A DNA stretch of 64,000 bases, from assembly GCF_002109385.1 (NCBI RefSeq), contig NZ_CP020814.1:1635501-1699500 (forward strand), given 5' to 3'. Positions within the stretch are counted from its first letter, which is position 1; the number at the start of each line of letters is the position of its first letter. Positions 46,449 through 54,850 of the stretch are shown here, one piece after another. The notes below the pieces were generated by a model. It was not told the DNA's origin and made no database searches. It saw only the letters and a list, made by a program, of their open reading frames with translations. A program made the position numbers and the translations under genes. The stretch is from Halalkalibacter krulwichiae (GTDB lineage: Bacteria > Bacillota > Bacilli > Bacillales > Bacillaceae_D).

Positions 46449-47764
46449 CTAGAACACTCCTTTTCCACTAAATTTTCAACTGGCAAGCTAATTATAAATA
46501 CAGTTCCTTTATTCCCATGTCTACTTTGGAAGGTGACGGTGCCGTTAAGCTTTGTGACCATATCCTCTACAAAGGTTAATCCAATGCCTGTTGAGGGATT
46601 CCCCATAAGGTCATATTTAGAAGTGAAGCCAGGTTTGAATATTAATTTTTTATGCTTATCAGCAATCCCGACTCCGTCGTCTTCAATGCTAAATTCAACC
46701 GAATTCTGCTTTGCGATCGCTTCTATTTTAATGGTTCCCTTGTCAGTAATAGCTTCTACGGCGTTTGCAACTACATTATTGAGAATCGATAAAATCGTAT
46801 AGATATGGTAACGAGAGTGCACTCCCTCAATCGTATAACTAAATTTAACCTCTTTTTCTAATAAGCGAGCATACTTTTCATTGGCTCGAACAATAATATG
46901 AATGAGCTCATTAATATGGACATAATCTGAGAAACTTTCATTTGTAATAAGTTTAGACAATCCGGCAAAAATTCTTTGATTGTCTTTTTTAATGTCATGT
47001 ACCTCACCAGCGATTTCTAGTAGTTGTTGACGAGTACTTTTGATGACATTGCTGTTAATAAGTTGATCCTGATCCAATCCTCTATATAGCTCGTAAGCCT
47101 TTCTAGTAATTGCCTCCGAGTTTTGAAGTGATTTTTTCAAGTGAATGGATTCCTCATACAAATTGGAGACGAGCATGAGCATATGTTCATTATGCTTTCG
47201 AACCTCTCGCTCCCGTGATTGGGTTTCATACAACTTCATCATACTAAAAACACCTAACACCATAAAGCTGTGAGAAAGAGCTATAATAACCATTTCCGTT
47301 AAAGAGGCAGAAGTAATGGTCATTCCAAATACAAGATATTGCACGAATAGCTCTGAAAAGTCTGATAATAATTCAATAATGATGCCAAATAACCCAATGA
47401 TCAAGGGACTGTGGTGGTAACGATTAACTTTCATTACATAAAAAAGACAAGTATACGTGAAATAAAAGAAAAAAGTGGGATAATGTGATTCAAACGATGT
47501 TAACCAGTTAAAGTTGTTCAGCATGAACCAATCTAGTAGTATTCGAAAAATGACAACTACAGAAGCAGTTAAAAAAACCGGAATAATAGCGGTGTTTCTT
47601 AAAAATAGTAGAAAAAGAAAAAGAACGGGTGGGCCTAAACTAACACGGAATGTTTCGTTAATGGGGTAGAAATTAATTTCGCCCGCAAGTGGAACAAAAA
47701 GGATCATAAAAATAATAATCGTACGTTCTTTTTTTAGTAAGGGATAAAGGTTCAAAGGTGTCAC
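46445..47764 (-). CDS. glnK: GlnK-like sensor histidine kinase
   Basis: 439 residues. About six N-terminal membrane segments (residues 1-190) precede a cytoplasmic coiled stretch. The phospho-acceptor histidine is in IAGEVHDIKKDNQRI. The ATPase domain has N box NNVVANAVEAIT, G1 EDDGVGIADKHKKLIFKPGF and G2 STGIGLTFVEDMV. It matches the B. subtilis GlnK (YcbA) layout and is paired with GlnL. The signal is expected to be glutamine. Confidence 0.88.
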   Translation of the reverse strand: MTPLNLYPLLKKERTIIIFMILFVPLAGEINFYPINETFRVSLGPPVLFLFLLFLRNTAIIPVFLTASVVVIFRILLDWFMLNNFNWLTSFESHYPTFFFYFTYTCLFYVMKVNRYHHSPLIIGLFGIIIELLSDFSELFVQYLVFGMTITSASLTEMVIIALSHSFMVLGVFSMMKLYETQSREREVRKHNEHMLMLVSNLYEESIHLKKSLQNSEAITRKAYELYRGLDQDQLINSNVIKSTRQQLLEIAGEVHDIKKDNQRIFAGLSKLITNESFSDYVHINELIHIIVRANEKYARLLEKEVKFSYTIEGVHSRYHIYTILSILNNVVANAVEAITDKGTIKIEAIAKQNSVEFSIEDDGVGIADKHKKLIFKPGFTSKYDLMGNPSTGIGLTFVEDMVTKLNGTVTFQSRHGNKGTVFIISLPVENLVEKECSR

Positions 47765-47913
47765 TCCTAGAGCTTTGTCAAAAAGACTACCAAAGATTTA
47801 AGCATAATTCTATATAAAAAGTTATGTTTATTCAACTATATTTACAATAAATTAAGAGCCTCCGCCCACTGTGATTCAACGCGTATCCTATGGGCTTAGT
47901 TTCTTAGGTGATT

Positions 47914-47949
47914 CAATTTTCTCAAAATACTACTTTTTTGAGAAAATTG
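47914..47949. promoter_or_regulatory. 13-bp perfect inverted repeat upstream of the symporter
   Basis: CAATTTTCTCAAA (47914-47926) mirrors TTTGAGAAAATTG (47937-47949). It lies between the divergent kinase and symporter genes and just before the GlnL-type repeats. It could be an operator or an RNA hairpin; the T-rich sequence after it would even allow termination on the plus strand. Confidence 0.5.
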
Positions 47950-47955
47950 GATGTT

Positions 47956-48001
47956 TTTTGTGTTTTCTTGTAGCATCCGGTCTCTTTTTGTAGATTTCTT
48001 T
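47956..48001 (+). promoter_or_regulatory. Two GlnL-box-like direct repeats
   Basis: TTTTGT-GTTT-TCTTGT (47956-47971) and TTTTGT-AGAT-TTCTTT (47986-48001) approach the B. subtilis GlnL target TTTTGT-N4-TTTTGT (as I remember it) with one and two mismatches. They lie 125-170 bases upstream of the symporter start. Confidence 0.55.
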
Positions 48002-48033
48002 CTATACTTATGTATATTTGTAAGCAACCTAAA

Positions 48034-48047
48034 TGCAAACGCTTACA
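48034..48047 (+). promoter_or_regulatory. cre-like site
   Basis: TGCAAACGCTTACA fits the CcpA consensus TGNAANCGNWNNCA at every fixed position. It lies 79 bases before the symporter start, so catabolite control is likely. Confidence 0.6.
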
Positions 48048-48125
48048 ATTTTTTAGGGGGTGTCAATGATTTTTTAAAAGTGAGATTTGAACGCGGATAA
48101 ATAAAAAACTAGAGAGGTGATTCTT

Positions 48126-49544
48126 ATGGTAGAAGCAATCATTGATTGGGGAAATACGATTTTATGGTCCTATGTGTTAATTGTTTTACTTGTTGGGTTA
48201 GGGATTTATTTTACGTTCAGAACGAAATTTGTTCAAATTAGAAATCTTGGAGAAATGTTTCGTTTAATAAAAGAAAGTCCTTCGACTACCAGTGGAAAGA
48301 ATCAAGTTTCATCATTCGGGGCTTTCTGTATTAGTGCTGCATCAAGAATTGGGACAGGTAATCTTGCTGGGGTGGCTATTGCGATTACTTTAGGAGGTCC
48401 AGGTGCTGTCTTTTGGATGTGGATTGTTGCTATTTTTGGTGCAGCATTAAGCTTTATTGAAAGTACATTAGCTCAAGTATATAAGGTTAAAGGATCTAAT
48501 GGGTACAAGGGTGGCCCAGCCTTTTATATGGAAAAAGCTCTTGGTGCAAGATGGATGGGGGTATTGTTTGCGATATTAATTACTTTCTGTTTTGGACTGG
48601 CTTTTAATTCGGTTCAAGCAAATACGATAACATCTGCATTTGAGGAAGCCTTTGGCATTAATCGACTTGTCCTCGGTATTGCTTTAACTGTACTGACTGG
48701 GTTTGTTATCTTTGGTGGCGTGAAGCGTATTGCTAAAGTGACTCAGGTAGTAGTTCCGATTATGGCTCTATGTTATTTGATTTTAACTACATATGTAGTG
48801 ATTGGAAACATTGGTGAAATTCCTGGGATGATTGGTCTGATCGTCTCTAGTGCGTTTGGTTTCAACGAAGCGGTTGCTGGTGGGATTGGTGCTGCCATTA
48901 TGAATGGTGTCAAGCGCGGATTATTTTCGAATGAAGCTGGAATGGGGAGTGCACCTGTTGCAGCAGCAGCAGCAGATGTGAGTCATCCGGCAAAACAAGG
49001 GTTTGTTCAGACGCTAGGTGTATTTATCGACACATTAGTTATTTGTAGCGCAACTGCGTTTATTATTTTATTATCTGGTGTTCAAGGAGAGGGAATGGGT
49101 GGCATTCAGCTCACTCAAAGTGCATTAGCTAGTCATGTTGGTTCGTGGGCAACCATTTTTGTCGCTATTGCCATTTTGTTATTATGTTTTAGTTCAATTG
49201 TTGGAAATTACTATTATGGTGAATCCAATTTAGAATTTATTAAGGAAAATAGAACAATTCTCTTTGTCTTCCGTCTAGCAGTCTTAGCAGTAGTACTATT
49301 TGGGTCCGTATCAAGCCTAAGCATGGTATGGAATCTAGCTGATCTCTTTATGGCGCTAATGGCAATCACAAACTTAATTGCTCTTCTTTTAATTGGGAAG
49401 ATCGCGATTGCCGTTTTAAAAGATTATGTGAAACAGAAAAAAGAGGGCAAAGATCCGGTTTTTTATGCTAGCAGCATTGAAGGCCTAAAAAATGTAGAAT
49501 GCTGGGAAGATGAAGAAGTTTCTGAGAAGCATAAAGAAGCCTAA
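48126..49544 (+). CDS. glnT: AGCS-family sodium:amino-acid symporter, probably glutamine
   Basis: 472 residues with about 11 hydrophobic segments and the AGCS core (GTGNLAGVAIAITLGGPGAVFWMW; NGYKGGPAFYME; NGVKRGLFSNEAGMGSAP). The family moves alanine, glycine or glutamine with Na+. The neighbouring GlnK/GlnL pair and glutaminase point to glutamine, as with B. subtilis GlnT. ATG 48126 is preferred because AGAGAGGTGA lies directly upstream; a GTG at 48117 falls inside that site. Confidence 0.92.
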   Translation: MVEAIIDWGNTILWSYVLIVLLVGLGIYFTFRTKFVQIRNLGEMFRLIKESPSTTSGKNQVSSFGAFCISAASRIGTGNLAGVAIAITLGGPGAVFWMWIVAIFGAALSFIESTLAQVYKVKGSNGYKGGPAFYMEKALGARWMGVLFAILITFCFGLAFNSVQANTITSAFEEAFGINRLVLGIALTVLTGFVIFGGVKRIAKVTQVVVPIMALCYLILTTYVVIGNIGEIPGMIGLIVSSAFGFNEAVAGGIGAAIMNGVKRGLFSNEAGMGSAPVAAAAADVSHPAKQGFVQTLGVFIDTLVICSATAFIILLSGVQGEGMGGIQLTQSALASHVGSWATIFVAIAILLLCFSSIVGNYYYGESNLEFIKENRTILFVFRLAVLAVVLFGSVSSLSMVWNLADLFMALMAITNLIALLLIGKIAIAVLKDYVKQKKEGKDPVFYASSIEGLKNVECWEDEEVSEKHKEA

Positions 49545-49610
49545 TGCTATAAACGGGAAAGCTTGTCTATAGCGACACGCACAAAAACAGTTATAATTGA
49601 AAAAAGTTAG

Positions 49611-49655
49611 GAGGGCACTGAAAAAAGGACAAACCAATTTCAGTGCCCTCTTTAG
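49611..49655. terminator. Terminator after glnT, CACTGAAA core
   Basis: GAGGGCACTGAAA (49611-49623) pairs with TTTCAGTGCCCTC (49638-49650), followed by TTT. It shares its core with the terminators at 28286 and 51336. Confidence 0.85.
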
Positions 49656-49724
49656 GGGATTTTTATTTAATTAATCAACCATCGCCCTGTTATGTGAGCA
49701 TCTCCAATAAAAAGAACTATCTTA

Positions 49725-50719
49725 TTAATCCTCCGTATCCCAAGTTGTTGATAGATCCCAAGCTAGTGGAGTTTCTATAATTTGTTTGACTTCTTTTATA
49801 TTTGTCGTTTTACCAAGTGCCCACATCAACTTGGCCACAATGGCCTCTTTGTTCATATCTCCAGATAAAATTACATCATACTGTGCAACCTTTCTACCTA
49901 CCTCATAAAGATATAAATCTCCTCCTTCTTCTAAACATTGAGTTGAAATGAGGACGGCGACGCCTTCATCAATTAACTCTTTTATTTTAGGTAAGAGATT
50001 TCTTTGTTCAAATGGAACACCACCATTTCCGTAACTCTCGACAATTACCCCTTTATACAACTTCTTCAAAAAATCAAAAATCTCCGGTTTTGTTCCAGGG
50101 TGTAATTTCAAAACAAATACATCAGGACATAAACTTGTATCTAACATGAGTTTCAGTTCAGTACGTTCAGGCTGCCAGTAGTAGTTTCTTTTATCATAGC
50201 GACATATGGTAAGTTAATACTTTCAAAAGCATCATAGCTTTTTGTTCTCATTTTTACAGCCCTTGTTCCCATCATGACACGCCCATCAAATACAACAAAA
50301 ACCCCGCCAATGTTTTCACTTGCAAACAGAAGTGCATCTGATAAATTCTTTTTGGCATCTGTATGTTTAAAGCTGATAGGGACTTGAGAACCTGTCACAA
50401 CAACTGGCTTTTGCAATCCTTGCAGCATATAGGACAATGCAGCGGATGTAAAACTTAGCGTATCAGTTCCATGAGTAATCACAAATCCATCATACAAATC
50501 ATAGTTTTGATAAACAGCTTCTGCAATTTGAACCCAATGTTCTGGCTGCATATTTGTACTATCTCTGTTCATGAGGATTTGATAGGTTACATCAACAGAT
50601 AAAGATTTGTCGTGAAAATAATCTAGTAGATCCTTTGCTGAGAGACCGGGAACAAGTCCCTCCTTACCTTCAATTGATGCAATCGTCCCACCAGTAGCAA
50701 GTAACAATAGTTTTTTCAT
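49725..50719 (-). pseudogene. ansA: L-asparaginase, type I-like, apparent frameshift
   Basis: Hydrolyses asparagine to aspartate and ammonia. The N-terminal frame has the catalytic threonine motifs [14 protein letters not shown] and [20 protein letters not shown], and VVVTGSQVP. It stops at about 50153; the second frame has [27 protein letters not shown] and STQCLEEG. One extra base in the A4 run (plus T4, 50189-50192) gives [20 protein letters not shown] and a 331-residue protein. It is divergent from the AnsR-like gene across a palindrome. Confidence 0.85.
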
Positions 50720-50818
50720 ATCTGTCCACCTTTAGCTTCCAATATCGTAATAGTGTTTGCATAACGCGACCTTAATGTTTAATATATTATAATATAAGCG
50801 TACTTAAATCAATATATT

Positions 50819-50835
50819 GTTCTCGTTTCGAGAAC
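50819..50835. promoter_or_regulatory. AnsR-type operator palindrome
   Basis: GTTCTCG (50819-50825) mirrors CGAGAAC (50829-50835) around TTT. A related GTTCGTTTCG lies 15 bases further on. It stands between divergent ansA and the AnsR-like gene. Confidence 0.6.
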
Positions 50836-50964
50836 GAATTTCTTGATGAGTTCGTTTCGCATGCTATAATTTATGAAGATAGAGCGTGTTCAACGGCTGT
50901 CATAGAATTTCTCTATTATCAAACTATAAAACAATCTATAAAAAATACGGAAGCAGGGATCCAG

Positions 50965-51306
50965 TTGTTAAAGCGATTATCAGAACTTAGAAAGAAGAGA
51001 GATTGGTCAATGCAGGAAACGGCTGACCGGCTTGGTATTGCAAAAAGTACGTATGCGGGCTATGAATCTGGCTATCGAATGCCTTCAATCCAAGCGTTAG
51101 CTGACATTGCTGATTTGTACGAAACAACGGTAGATTATCTTTTGGATCGCGAAGTAGAAAAACGTCCGAAAATTGAACTTACAGAACTATTGGCAGCAGA
51201 GGAACATGTACTAATACTTGATCATTCTCCATTAACTGTGGAGGAATTAAGAGATTTTGTTGCTTTTACTAGGGTAAAAAGAGAGCTGAAAAAGGACGAG
51301 AGATAA
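50965..51306 (+). CDS. ansR: AnsR-like XRE-family regulator
   Basis: 113 residues. An N-terminal XRE helix-turn-helix (LSELRKKRDWSMQETADRLGIAKSTYAGYESGYRMPSIQALADIADLYETTVDYLL) closely resembles B. subtilis AnsR, the asparagine-responsive repressor of ansAB. A short charged C-terminal part follows. The start is TTG with AGCAGGGAT upstream. The divergent position next to ansA supports the assignment. Confidence 0.87.
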   Translation: MLKRLSELRKKRDWSMQETADRLGIAKSTYAGYESGYRMPSIQALADIADLYETTVDYLLDREVEKRPKIELTELLAAEEHVLILDHSPLTVEELRDFVAFTRVKRELKKDER

Positions 51307-51335
51307 CAGTATGGTTCTTCGTCTACCACTTTGAG

Positions 51336-51377
51336 AGGGCACTGAAAAAGGTCGGTTTAACCTTTTTCAGTGCCCTT
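51336..51377. terminator. Terminator after ansR, CACTGAAAAAGG core
   Basis: AGGGCACTGAAAAAGG (51336-51351) pairs perfectly with CCTTTTTCAGTGCCCT (51361-51376). Confidence 0.87.
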
Positions 51378-51443
51378 CCCTTTTGCCTACAGACGTCCTC
51401 TTTTAACTCATTTGTGCCAAGGCAGAAAAAAACTTTTTTATCT

Positions 51444-51469
51444 ATTTGTAGTGTTTTGTTCTTTTTCGT
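51444..51469 (+). promoter_or_regulatory. Three 10-bp-phased GlnL-box-like repeats
   Basis: ATTTGT-AGTG-TTTTGT-TCTT-TTTCGT: three hexamers at exact 10-base steps, each within one base of TTTTGT. They stand 75-100 bases before the glutaminase start. The steps equal about one helical turn, as expected for cooperative binding of a response regulator. Confidence 0.65.
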
Positions 51470-51542
51470 AGCTTAGTTTTTAAACTAAATAAGAAAGTTA
51501 ATAGCTCAATAATGGAAGCGATTACAATTAGGAGGAAGGCAA

Positions 51543-52517
51543 ATGCAATCACTACAGGGAATGAATACCATTGAGGGAGAAAATCTCGATCGCTGGGTAA
51601 AACAGTGCCGTCCACTTGGTACGAAAGGTCGTTGTGCAGAGTATATTCCTGCTCTAGGGGAGTCAAATCTTTTAGATTTAGGGATTTGCATCATTACCCC
51701 AGAAGGTGTTGAGATCAAATCAGGGGAATGGGACGTTCCTTTTACTCTACAAAGTATCTCAAAAGTCATTAGTTTTATTGCTGCTTGTTTAGATCGTGGA
51801 ATTTCATTTGTGCTAGAACGTGTTGATGTGGAACCAACCGGGGATGCCTTTAATTCAATTGTCAGGCTGGAAATGAATAAACCGGGGAGGCCATTTAACC
51901 CAATGATTAATGCAGGGGCTATTACAATAACTTCGCTCCTGAATGGGGAATCACCTGAGCAAAAGTTACACTCGGTATATGAATTGCTTGAAAAAATGAT
52001 TGGGAGACGACCAACTTTTAACGAAAGAGTTTTTCAGTCAGAATGGAAGACGGCGAATCGAAATAGAGCATTAGCTTACTATTTAAAAGAGAGCGGTTTC
52101 TTAGAATCAGAGGTCGAAGATGCGTTAGAAGTTTATTTAAAACAATGTTCCATTGAAGTAAATGCCAAAGATATTGCTCGAATGGGTTTAATTTTATCTC
52201 AAAATGGATTCGATCCGATTCAAAAAAAGCAAGTCTTTCCTAAGGAGGTAGCAAAGTTGATTAAAGGTTTAATGATGACTTGTGGGATGTACAATGCCTC
52301 AGGGAAATTTGCAGCTTTTGTTGGGGTCCCAGCTAAAAGCGGAGTGTCAGGGGGGATTATGGCTTCAGTTCCAGCAAGGTATGAGCAAGAAACTCTTTTT
52401 CAAATGGGGTGTGGCATCGGCATTTATGGTCCAGCAATAGATGAATTTGGAAATAGCATAGCAGGAGTTGAACTATTGAAAAATCTTGCAGGGGAATGGG
52501 ATTTTAGTATTTTTTAA
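51543..52517 (+). CDS. glsA: Glutaminase
   Basis: Serine-dependent glutaminase giving glutamate and ammonia, 324 residues. It has GRCAEYIPALGESN, FTLQSISKVISF (catalytic SxxK), RPFNPMINAGAI, NRNRALAYYLKESG, MTCGMYNASGKFA and VPAKSGVSGGIMA, the full motif set of the beta-lactamase-like glutaminase family. AGGAGGAAGG precedes ATG. Predicted GlnL targets lie upstream; glutamate dehydrogenase follows 59 bases later. Confidence 0.96.
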   Translation: MQSLQGMNTIEGENLDRWVKQCRPLGTKGRCAEYIPALGESNLLDLGICIITPEGVEIKSGEWDVPFTLQSISKVISFIAACLDRGISFVLERVDVEPTGDAFNSIVRLEMNKPGRPFNPMINAGAITITSLLNGESPEQKLHSVYELLEKMIGRRPTFNERVFQSEWKTANRNRALAYYLKESGFLESEVEDALEVYLKQCSIEVNAKDIARMGLILSQNGFDPIQKKQVFPKEVAKLIKGLMMTCGMYNASGKFAAFVGVPAKSGVSGGIMASVPARYEQETLFQMGCGIGIYGPAIDEFGNSIAGVELLKNLAGEWDFSIF

Positions 52518-52576
52518 CAATTGGATCAAACATGTAAAAACGATAGAAGATGAAAAAATTAAGGGTGGTATAAAAG

Positions 52577-53854
52577 ATGATCACTACAAAGGAAGTCAAA
52601 AAGGAAGAAAATAAGAATGTGTTAAGTCTGTTTCAATCTACACAAAGGGTTATACAAGAAGCGTTACATAAATTAGGTTATAAAGATGACATGTTCGAGC
52701 TTTTAAAAGAACCAATCAGAATGCTCACAGTACGTATTCCTGTTCGTATGGATAACGGAGAAGTTAAGATCTTTACTGGTTATCGTGCACAACATAATGA
52801 TGCTATCGGACCAACAAAAGGGGGAATACGATTTCATCCTGAAGTAACTGAAGAAGAAGTGAAAGCGTTATCGATCTGGATGAGTTTAAAGTGTGGAATA
52901 GTTGATCTTCCATATGGAGGGGGAAAGGGTGGGATCGTATGTGATCCGCGAAGCATGTCTTTTAGAGAGTTAGAAAGGTTAAGCCGGGGATATGTGCGAG
53001 CCATAAGTCAAATTGTAGGCCCAACAAAAGACATTCCGGCACCGGATGTATTCACAAATTCACAAATTATGGCTTGGATGATGGATGAATATAGCCGTAT
53101 TCGAGAATTCGATTCACCAGGTTTTATTACTGGAAAGCCACTTGTACTGGGTGGTTCACATGGGAGAGAAAGTGCTACAGCAAGAGGTGTAACCATTTGT
53201 ATAGAAGAGGCTGTAAAGAAGAAAGGTCTTACATTGCAAGGCGCACGTGTGATTATACAAGGATTTGGAAATGCAGGAAGCTTCCTAGCTTCTTTCATGC
53301 ATGAGATGGGAGCGAAGGTAGTCGGGATATCCGATGCTTATGGAGCTCTTTATGATCCAGATGGCCTTGATATTGATTATTTGTTAAGTAAGAGAGATAG
53401 CTTTGGTACGGTGACCAACCTATTTAAGCAAACGATAAGCAATGAAGAGCTGTTGAAGTCTGAATGTGATATTCTTGTGCCTGCTGCGATATCCAACCAA
53501 ATTACAGTGGACAACGCTCACGAGATTAAGGCAGAGATTATCGTAGAAGCTGCAAACGGACCAACAACATTAGAAGCTACTAAAATATTAACAGAACGTG
53601 GCAAATTTCTAGTGCCTGATGTATTAGCAAGCTCAGGTGGTGTTACAGTTTCCTATTTTGAATGGGTTCAAAATAATCAAGGGTATTATTGGGACGAAGA
53701 AGAGATTGATAAAAAATTACGCGCAATTATGAAGCATTCATTTGAAAATATATGCCAACTATCACAAAAACATCAAGTCGACATGCGTCTAGCCGCTTAT
53801 ATGGTGGGGGTTCGGCGAATGGCAGAAGCCTCTCGTTTAAGAGGTTGGATTTAG
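52577..53854 (+). CDS. gudB: NAD-type glutamate dehydrogenase (GudB/RocG-like)
   Basis: Oxidises glutamate to 2-oxoglutarate and ammonia. The 425 residues show the substrate site GPTKGGIRFHPEV, catalytic lysine region PYGGGKGGIVCDP, APDVFTNSQIMAWM, Rossmann GFGNAGSFLASF and VEAANGPTT. There is no tandem duplication of the kind that silences GudB in laboratory B. subtilis. Whether it is GudB or RocG cannot be told from sequence alone. With glutaminase it completes glutamine to 2-oxoglutarate. Confidence 0.94.
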   Translation: MITTKEVKKEENKNVLSLFQSTQRVIQEALHKLGYKDDMFELLKEPIRMLTVRIPVRMDNGEVKIFTGYRAQHNDAIGPTKGGIRFHPEVTEEEVKALSIWMSLKCGIVDLPYGGGKGGIVCDPRSMSFRELERLSRGYVRAISQIVGPTKDIPAPDVFTNSQIMAWMMDEYSRIREFDSPGFITGKPLVLGGSHGRESATARGVTICIEEAVKKKGLTLQGARVIIQGFGNAGSFLASFMHEMGAKVVGISDAYGALYDPDGLDIDYLLSKRDSFGTVTNLFKQTISNEELLKSECDILVPAAISNQITVDNAHEIKAEIIVEAANGPTTLEATKILTERGKFLVPDVLASSGGVTVSYFEWVQNNQGYYWDEEEIDKKLRAIMKHSFENICQLSQKHQVDMRLAAYMVGVRRMAEASRLRGWI

Positions 53855-54087
53855 CATAGATAAGATTTATACATAAGCATTTTTTACATCGACTTATGAA
53901 ATAAATCAAATGAAATATTTTATTATTATGTGCTTGTAGTATTATGTTTCTTTCCGTAACTTAAACATTAGACTAAATTGTATCTGCTACATAGCATGAT
54001 AACCTTAAAATGCATGGTAGATATATAGAGAATGGAAGAGAAATCACGCTATAGAAGTTGGAATATTAAAATCGAAAGGTGTTTAGA

Positions 54088-54342
54088 ATGATTCAAGAAA
54101 CTCATACGATAACAAGTCCTTGTAAAGGCATCATTGAAAAAGTTTTAATTACAGAAGACTCATACGTCTACGAGTGGGAAAAGTTATTTTTTATTAAAAC
54201 GTCTGAAGGAAATATGGAAGAGATTTCTGTAGGTGCTAGTGGCACGATTACCTCTCTTCGTATCAAAGAAGGAGACTTTGTATCGACAGAGAGCATATTA
54301 GCTCTATTAAAAGATGATCTTTTGATTACCGGTAGTGATTAA
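54088..54342 (+). CDS. Small biotinyl/lipoyl-like domain protein without the attachment lysine
   Basis: 84 residues with the half-barrel repeat pattern of biotinyl/lipoyl domains (ITSPCKGIIEKVLITEDSYVYEWEKLFFI, then GASGTITSLRIKEGDFVSTESILALL), but no EAMKM-type motif; the hinge reads GNMEEISV. It is therefore unlikely to carry a cofactor. ATG 54088 has GAAAGGTG upstream (an alternative ATG is at 54079). It stands alone after the glutamate dehydrogenase. Confidence 0.7.
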   Translation: MIQETHTITSPCKGIIEKVLITEDSYVYEWEKLFFIKTSEGNMEEISVGASGTITSLRIKEGDFVSTESILALLKDDLLITGSD

Positions 54343-54399
54343 TGTTTTGTAATACAGGTAGCATTGGTGCTTAATTTTTCTCTTTTTTATAATTATATA

Positions 54400-54439
54400 C
54401 CAATAGAAGACCCTGCTAAAAAGTAGGGTCTTCTATTGG
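54400..54439. terminator. Bidirectional stem of 19 bp
   Basis: ACCAATAGAAGACCCT(GCT) pairs with (AGT)AGGGTCTTCTATTGGT. It lies between two convergent genes; flanking T runs are weak. Confidence 0.7.
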
Positions 54440-54450
54440 TTCATTTCAGC

Positions 54451-54732
54451 TTAGCACTTATAAAAGCTACCAGCACCTACAATAATTAATAAGATAAACA
54501 AGACAACAATGAGGATGAACCCATCATAGCCACGCTTTGGACCATATCCCATAACAGGACCAGCGTAACAATAAGGAGCAGCTTCTCCCATTGTGAATGG
54601 AGCAGTTTCTCCCATTGTGAATGGTACATTTTCTTCAGCACCCATAGTGAATGGGGCATTTACATTAGCGTCCATAGAAAAAGGTGCATTTACGTTAGCA
54701 CCCATAAAAGGTGCGTTTGCGTTTGGATACAT
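54451..54732 (-). CDS. YjcZ-like small membrane protein with NAPFxM repeats
   Basis: 93 residues. The C-terminal segment YDGFILIVVLFILLIIVGAG is the hallmark of YjcZ/SscA-type spore proteins. The N-terminal half is about six imperfect repeats of the kind NVNAPF-TMGA, unlike ordinary 40-residue YjcZ proteins. ATG 54732 has AAAGGAAG seven bases upstream; the frame is open upstream to 54927. It is downstream of the spore-coat transglutaminase gene and probably made in the spore (inference). Confidence 0.75.
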   Translation of the reverse strand: MYPNANAPFMGANVNAPFSMDANVNAPFTMGAEENVPFTMGETAPFTMGEAAPYCYAGPVMGYGPKRGYDGFILIVVLFILLIIVGAGSFYKC

Positions 54733-54850
54733 GTTGACACTTCCTTTCGGGGGTTGGTTAATTATCTCTACATCATACTCGCCTACCCCTTGAAATGAAG
54801 CACGTCTACCCATAATTGGGTAGGTATCTCGATTTTTCTTGATATATTCA

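Noticed and set aside
53869..54078. A gene or regulator between glutamate dehydrogenase and the lipoyl-like gene
   Set aside because: The stretch is A/T-rich with no start plus ribosome site and no clear inverted repeats.
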